64,000 nucleotides of DNA, from the NCBI RefSeq assembly GCF_023734115.1, contig NZ_AP025737.1:2170001-2234000 (forward strand), read 5' to 3'. Source of the stretch: Herbiconiux sp. L3-i23 (GTDB taxonomy: Bacteria > Actinomycetota > Actinomycetes > Actinomycetales > Microbacteriaceae). A model generated the notes under the pieces. It was not told where the DNA came from. It saw only the letters and a program-made list of their open reading frames with translations, and made no database searches. Made by a program: the position numbers and the translations under genes. Shown in pieces: positions 60,350-64,000 of this stretch; the stretch's first letter is position 1; each line of letters begins with the position of its first letter.

Positions 60350-61278
60350 GCGCCCAGTGGCTCGCGCGACGCTTCGGGGACCTCGACGCGCTCGAGCTCG
60401 TCGACAGCGACGTCCCAGCGCCGGGAGCCGGTGAGGTGACCATCGAGGTGCGGGCGGCGGGGATGAATCCCGCCGACTGGAAGTACATGCGAAACGGCGA
60501 CGCGCAGGATCTGCCGTACCGCATCGGGTACGAGGTCGCCGGTGTTCTCACCGCCGTCGGCCCCGACACCGAGATCGGGTCGGGCGGCGGCGCCCTGGGC
60601 GACGAGGTGCTGGCCTTCCGTATCCGCGGCGGGTATTCGGCCCGAGTGACGGTGCCGGCGAAGGACGTGTTCGCGAAGCCCGCCGAGCTCGGCTTCCCCG
60701 AGGCGGCGAACCTGCTGCTCGTCGGCACGACGGCCGCCGAGATGCTCGACGTCACGCGGGTCTCGCCCGGCGAGACGATCCTCGTGCATGGCGCCTCGGG
60801 CGCGACAGGGGTCAGCGTGCTCCAGCAGGCGCGCCTGATCGGCGCGCGCGTCATCGGTACGGCGAGCGAGACGAACTTCGACGTGGTCCGCCGCTTCGGC
60901 GGCGAACCGGTCCGCTACGGCGACGGTCTGCAGGAGCGGGTTCAGGCGCTCGCCCCCGATGGCGTCCACGCCGCGCTCGACACCGTCGGCACCGCCGAGG
61001 CGATCGACGTCTCCGTCGCGCTCGTCGACGATCGGTCGCGCATCGTCTCGATCGCCGCGTTCGGACGCGCCGAGGAGCTCGGCTACCGCATCATCGCGGG
61101 GCGCATGCCGGCGAGCGCCCGGTTCCGGGACGCAGCCCGAGCACGGCTCATCGAGATGGCCGGGCGGGGTGAGCTCGTCGTCCCGCTCGCCCGCACCTAT
61201 CCGCTCGCGGAGGCCATCGATGCGCTCGAACTGCTGCGATCCGAGCATCCGGGCGGAAAGCTCGCGCTCATCCCCTGA
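60346..61278 (+). CDS. Zinc-independent quinone oxidoreductase-like MDR protein
   Basis: 310 residues, medium-chain dehydrogenase/reductase of the QOR group. VRAAGMNPADWKYMRNG is the GroES-like start, GYEVAGVLTAVG follows, and the cofactor motif is ILVHGASGATGVSVLQQARLIGARVIGTAS (near residues 144-173). No zinc ligands are present. The end YPLAEAIDALELLRSEHPGGKLAL is typical. Reduces quinones or enones with NADPH. Coupled to the PPOX gene by a 4-nt overlap, so the two redox enzymes are co-expressed. Confidence 0.9.
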   Translation: MSAQWLARRFGDLDALELVDSDVPAPGAGEVTIEVRAAGMNPADWKYMRNGDAQDLPYRIGYEVAGVLTAVGPDTEIGSGGGALGDEVLAFRIRGGYSARVTVPAKDVFAKPAELGFPEAANLLLVGTTAAEMLDVTRVSPGETILVHGASGATGVSVLQQARLIGARVIGTASETNFDVVRRFGGEPVRYGDGLQERVQALAPDGVHAALDTVGTAEAIDVSVALVDDRSRIVSIAAFGRAEELGYRIIAGRMPASARFRDAARARLIEMAGRGELVVPLARTYPLAEAIDALELLRSEHPGGKLALIP

Positions 61279-61372
61279 CCCGGATCCAGCCACCCGTGCA
61301 TCCGGTGTGCCTCGCCGGTGAGTTCGCCGCCGCCGGGTCGCCCATTCACGGGTCGCCGGTAGCGTCGTTCGG

Positions 61373-61564
61373 GTGACAGATCCTGCCGACCGCGAGAACG
61401 CTCGAACCCCCGCATGGCGCCGCGTGCCGTGGTGGCTGTGGGTCGCGTTCGCCGTCGTCATCGTCGTCGGCGTCGTCCTCGCGGTCGTCGCGCGCGGTCA
61501 AGCCGTGGACGAGGTCTCGATGCCCGCAGCCGAGGCGTTCCTCGTCGTCTACTCAGGAGCCTGA
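61373..61564 (+). CDS. Small single-span membrane protein
   Basis: 63 residues from GTG 61373. Polar N-terminus, then VPWWLWVAFAVVIVVGVVLAVVA, one membrane helix, and a short outer tail (RGQAVDEVSMPAAEAFLVVYSGA). Supported as a real gene by TAGCGT at 61360-61365, 7 nt before the start, the same leaderless pattern as its neighbours. Not assigned to a family. Its last 12 nt overlap the convergent acetyltransferase gene. Confidence 0.6.
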   Translation: MTDPADRENARTPAWRRVPWWLWVAFAVVIVVGVVLAVVARGQAVDEVSMPAAEAFLVVYSGA

Positions 61565-62017
61565 GAGCCCGGATTCCCGCCGCATCGGCACATGAGGGAT
61601 GTCGTCTTCGCTGAACTCGGGGCCGCTGACCGCGAAACCGAACCGGGCGTACCAGTCGGCGAGATGCTTCTGGGCGTCGAGCGAGATCGGCGCCGACGGG
61701 GCGAGCTCTTCGCACCGGGCGACCGCCTGGCGCATGAGCTGCGATGCCACTCCCCTGCTGCGTGCGGCGACCAATGTCGCCACCCGGCCTATCCGCATCC
61801 CACCGTGCGCGTCGCGGAGCACACGAAGGGTCGCGAGGATCTCGTCGCCCTCCTCCGCCCAGAGCAGCTCGGCGCCGGGCTCGATGTCGCGGCCGTCGAG
61901 CTCGTCGTAGGCGGCCTCCTGCTCGACGACGAAGACCTGAACGCGCAGCCAGAGTATGCGGTACAGGGTGGTCGGGTCGCAATCGGCGACGCGCGACCGG
62001 TGGTACTGGATGCTCAA
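61553..62017 (-). CDS. GNAT acetyltransferase (ElaA-like)
   Basis: About 154 residues from a TTG at 62017. LYRILWLRVQVFVVEQEAAYDELDGRDIEP is the ElaA/YjcF-type beginning, then LRIGRVATLVAARSRGVASQLMRQAVARCEEL, the acetyl-CoA loop, and LADWYARFGFAVSGPEFSEDDIPHVPM, the conserved ElaA end. The start is uncertain: no good ATG/GTG exists near the expected N-terminus, and the frame upstream lies inside smpB. Follows smpB after 8 nt and is probably cotranscribed. Confidence 0.8.
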   Translation of the reverse strand: MSIQYHRSRVADCDPTTLYRILWLRVQVFVVEQEAAYDELDGRDIEPGAELLWAEEGDEILATLRVLRDAHGGMRIGRVATLVAARSRGVASQLMRQAVARCEELAPSAPISLDAQKHLADWYARFGFAVSGPEFSEDDIPHVPMRRESGLSGS

Positions 62018-62025
62018 CGCTTTCG

Positions 62026-62502
62026 CTACTCGCCCAGGTGCCGGCGGGTGGACATGGCCCGCTGGGCCTCGCGGTTGTCCTGCCGTTCGCGCAGCGCCTG
62101 ACGCTTGTCGTAGTCGCGCTTGCCCTTGGCGATCGCGATCTCGACCTTCGCGCGGCCCTCGTTGAAGTAGATCTGCAGCGGGACGAGCGTGTAGCCGCCG
62201 TCCTTGATGCGGTTGCTGATCTTGACGATCTGCTCCTTGTGCAGCAGCAGCTTCCGCTTGCGTCGGGTCGAGTGGTTGGTCCACGATCCCGATCCCCACT
62301 CGGGGATGTAGACGGCGTCGAGCCATGCCTCGCCCGCGTCGATGAACGCGTAGCCGTCGACGAGCGACGCGCGCCCCTCTCGGAGGGACTTCACCTCGGT
62401 GCCGGTCAGGACGAGGCCAGCCTCGTAGGTGTCCTCGATCGTGTAGTCGTGGCGCGCCTTGCGGTTCGTCGCGACGACCTTCTGCCCCTTCTCCTTGGGC
62501 AT
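62026..62502 (-). CDS. smpB: SsrA-binding protein
   Basis: 158 residues, the usual length. [42 protein letters not shown] at the start, [15 protein letters not shown] in the middle and the C-terminal tail [24 protein letters not shown], which enters the decoding centre. Essential partner of tmRNA (ssrA at 59380-59748). The ATG at 62502 is preceded by AAGGAGG at ideal spacing. Downstream of ftsE-ftsX, as in most actinobacteria. Confidence 0.97.
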   Translation of the reverse strand: MPKEKGQKVVATNRKARHDYTIEDTYEAGLVLTGTEVKSLREGRASLVDGYAFIDAGEAWLDAVYIPEWGSGSWTNHSTRRKRKLLLHKEQIVKISNRIKDGGYTLVPLQIYFNEGRAKVEIAIAKGKRDYDKRQALRERQDNREAQRAMSTRRHLGE

Positions 62503-62556
62503 GGGCGCACCTCCTTCACTCGTAGACCGCGGCTAAGACAGCCCTCAAGCCTACTC

Positions 62557-62640
62557 CACCCCGGCGAGCGCGGTGTGTTGCTCCGAGCGCTGGTGTTTAT
62601 ACAGGCGCGCTCGCGTCAACACACCGCGCTCGCCGGGGTG
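62557..62640. repeat. Long intergenic inverted repeat IR5 between ftsX and smpB
   Basis: Perfect 24-bp arms (left arm starts CACCCCGGCGAGCGCGGTGT) around a 36-nt loop that holds a second dyad GAGCGC/GCGCTC (62585-62590, 62607-62612) and an AT-rich centre (GTTTATAC). It starts 21 nt beyond the ftsX stop. A terminator is possible, but the stem is far longer than needed and no T run follows. A cruciform-forming mobile palindrome is the alternative. Confidence 0.8.
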
Positions 62641-62661
62641 AGGGGTGTGGGGTGAGGAGGT

Positions 62662-63576
62662 CTAGACGCGGAGGTGGCGGCGGATCGAGATCTGGGCCGA
62701 GACCGCGGCGAGCAGGACGCCCACCAGGATCAGGAGTGGGACCACCAGGAGGGCGTCGGACATCGTCACGTACGAGAAGCCCAGCTGCGTCGTCGCCAGG
62801 TAGCCCTGCACGAAGAACTGCACGATCGCCACGACCACCCCGCCCGCGAGCAGGGCGCCGAGCAACGACGCGAAGGCGCCCTCGAGGATGAACGGGGTCT
62901 GGATGAACCGGTTCGACGCCCCCACCAGCCGCATGATGCCGAGTTCGCGGCGGCGCGAGTACGCCGAGAGACGGATGGTCGTCGAGATCAGCAGGCCGGC
63001 GGCGACGAGCATGATCGAGGCGATGCCGATGGCGGTGATGCTCGCCACGTTCAGAACCGAGAAGATCTGATCGAGGAGGCGGCGCTGGTCGGTGACGCTG
63101 TCGACTCCCGCGAGCGCGCTGAGGCTCTCCTGCAGCACGTCGGCCTGCGACGGATCCTTGAGGTTCACCCAGTAGGCCTCGTTGAGCAGGTCGGGGGTGA
63201 CGTAATCGACGACCGCGTTGCCGGCGAACTGCTCCTGGAAGTTCGCGTAGGCGTCGTCCTGCGACTCGTAGTAGTACCGGTCGATGAGCGGCGCGAGCGT
63301 GGGCGAGTCGAGTTGGGCCTCGACGGCAGCGACCTGCTCGGGCGTCGCGGCACCGGCGGCGCACGCCTCGCTGCCGACGGTGCCGTTGCACATGTAGATC
63401 GCGACCTGCGCCTTGTCGTACCAGAAGGTCTTCATCTGGGTGATCTGCAGCTGCAGCAGGGCCGCGGCGCCGACGAAGGTGAGCGAGATGAAGGTCACCA
63501 GCACGACGGAGACGACCATCGACAGGTTGCGGCGCAGACCCTGCGAGACCTCGGACCAGATCAGGGCGAATCTCAT
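62662..63576 (-). CDS. ftsX: Cell-division ABC transporter permease
   Basis: 304 residues. N-terminal helix at about 22-45, a large extracytoplasmic domain (about 46-170) that in relatives activates a peptidoglycan hydrolase (RipC-type), then three helices at the C-terminus (ITAIGIASIMLVAAGLLISTTIRLSAYSRRRELGIMRLVGASNRFIQTPFILEG, the FtsX permease hallmark). Works with FtsE at the division site. ATG 63576 overlaps the ftsE stop (ATGA). Confidence 0.95.
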   Translation of the reverse strand: MRFALIWSEVSQGLRRNLSMVVSVVLVTFISLTFVGAAALLQLQITQMKTFWYDKAQVAIYMCNGTVGSEACAAGAATPEQVAAVEAQLDSPTLAPLIDRYYYESQDDAYANFQEQFAGNAVVDYVTPDLLNEAYWVNLKDPSQADVLQESLSALAGVDSVTDQRRLLDQIFSVLNVASITAIGIASIMLVAAGLLISTTIRLSAYSRRRELGIMRLVGASNRFIQTPFILEGAFASLLGALLAGGVVVAIVQFFVQGYLATTQLGFSYVTMSDALLVVPLLILVGVLLAAVSAQISIRRHLRV

Positions 63577-64000
63577 GAGGTCGGTCCCACTTCCTGCGAG
63601 CCGGTCGATTCGGGAGCCGCGCCGGGGCGGCGCAGACCGAGGCGGACGGCGAGCGCCAACGGGTCGTCGTGATCGGGTGCCGCCTGCGCTGCAGCGGCCG
63701 GCGGCGCCGCTTGGGGCGCAGGAGCGGCGACCGACTCCGGCCTGGAGGCCGGGGTGAGGAGGTGGCGGAGCGGATCCTCGGCCGTTGGTGCGGGCGCCGA
63801 CGTCTGGGCGGCCGGGTGCGGCGCGGTCGGGGCCGGCTGCGGGGTGGGCGTCGTCTGCGGATGGACGGTGCTCGGAAGCGGAGCGGCTTCGACCGGAGCC
63901 GCGGGCGCACTCGGGGTCGCCGGCGCGAGCGGCGCCGCGGTCGCAATCGGAGCACCGAAACGCGGGATCGCCCCGGTGGTGGTGGGCACTGCGAGGGGCG
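63573..64000 (-). CDS. ftsE: Cell-division ATP-binding protein, C-terminal extension only (runs off right edge)
   Basis: 142 codons are in the window. The visible part is a Pro/Ala/Thr-rich, low-complexity cytosolic tail ending in a small conserved-looking block (DDPLALAVRLGLRRPGAAPES...). No Walker or LSGGQ motif is visible because the ATPase core lies beyond 64000. The assignment rests on the 4-nt overlap with ftsX and on the known long tails of FtsE in Microbacteriaceae. Ordinary FtsE proteins (about 230 residues) lack this extension. Confidence 0.72.
   Translation of the reverse strand, partial: PLAVPTTTGAIPRFGAPIATAAPLAPATPSAPAAPVEAAPLPSTVHPQTTPTPQPAPTAPHPAAQTSAPAPTAEDPLRHLLTPASRPESVAAPAPQAAPPAAAAQAAPDHDDPLALAVRLGLRRPGAAPESTGSQEVGPTS

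Overview
The window is very GC-rich DNA from an actinobacterium, most likely of the family Microbacteriaceae. Supporting signs are a fused 2-oxoglutarate decarboxylase/dehydrogenase (kgd), a SigR/SigH-type sigma factor with a zinc anti-sigma factor, a DUF222-HNH (13E12-type) gene, a ProAla-rich C-terminal tail on FtsE, a tmRNA with an ANSKRTDFALAV tag, and many start codons only 5-8 nt behind a TANNNT -10 box (probable leaderless mRNAs). No prophage, plasmid or complete transposon is visible; the window reads as chromosomal housekeeping and accessory DNA.

Layout. 1-4283: start of a probable siderophore-interacting protein with an iron box, then a leftward run of amidase, acetyltransferase, uracil-DNA glycosylase, S51 peptidase and phosphoribosyltransferase. 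4364-7819: an MFS exporter and a DUF222-HNH gene flanked by palindromic repeats, including a tandem array of about 132-bp units. 7812-13329: a potassium channel, an SDR enzyme, a membrane acyltransferase, and metY-metX for direct-sulfhydrylation methionine synthesis. 13445-20386: a signalling island with an orphan response regulator, a LiaRS-like kinase/regulator pair with a DUF4097-type protein (the kinase frame is broken), and a kinase / kinase-like membrane protein / regulator operon. 20528-21248: a GIY-YIG protein whose 3' end lies inside a second palindromic array. 21258-33120: transporters, a thiamine-binding protein, a GT-C mannosyltransferase, a three-gene flavin electron-transfer unit (FMN-binding lipoprotein, ApbE, RnfD/NqrB-reductase fusion), nnrD, an Old Yellow Enzyme and two CNNM-type CBS proteins.

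33365-43349: kgd, a small membrane protein, an SGNH lipoprotein, the sigR/rsrA pair, divergent aroA-rsgA, and an NmrA-like protein. 43346-50821: a glycosylation cluster with two GT9 (heptosyltransferase-type) genes, a GT4-like gene, bifunctional hldE, a GT2 gene, hisN and an EamA transporter; ADP-heptose chemistry is notable in a Gram-positive. 50967-61564: MFS exporter, PfkB and ROK sugar kinases, glutaredoxin-like protein, HAD phosphatase, a MerR-epimerase operon, flavin and F420/FMN-type enzymes, and ssrA. 61553-64000: acetyltransferase, smpB, ftsX and the tail of ftsE; ssrA and smpB, partners in trans-translation, lie less than 3 kb apart.

The most unusual material is non-coding. Two palindromic repeat arrays, one beside a DUF222-HNH gene and one beside a GIY-YIG gene, share a 14-nt hairpin core. 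Five long intergenic inverted repeats lie near gene ends, with related arm sequences at three loci. Three related copies of a short sequence bracket ssrA. Starts given below are my choices from ribosome-binding sites, -10 boxes and family lengths; alternatives are noted.
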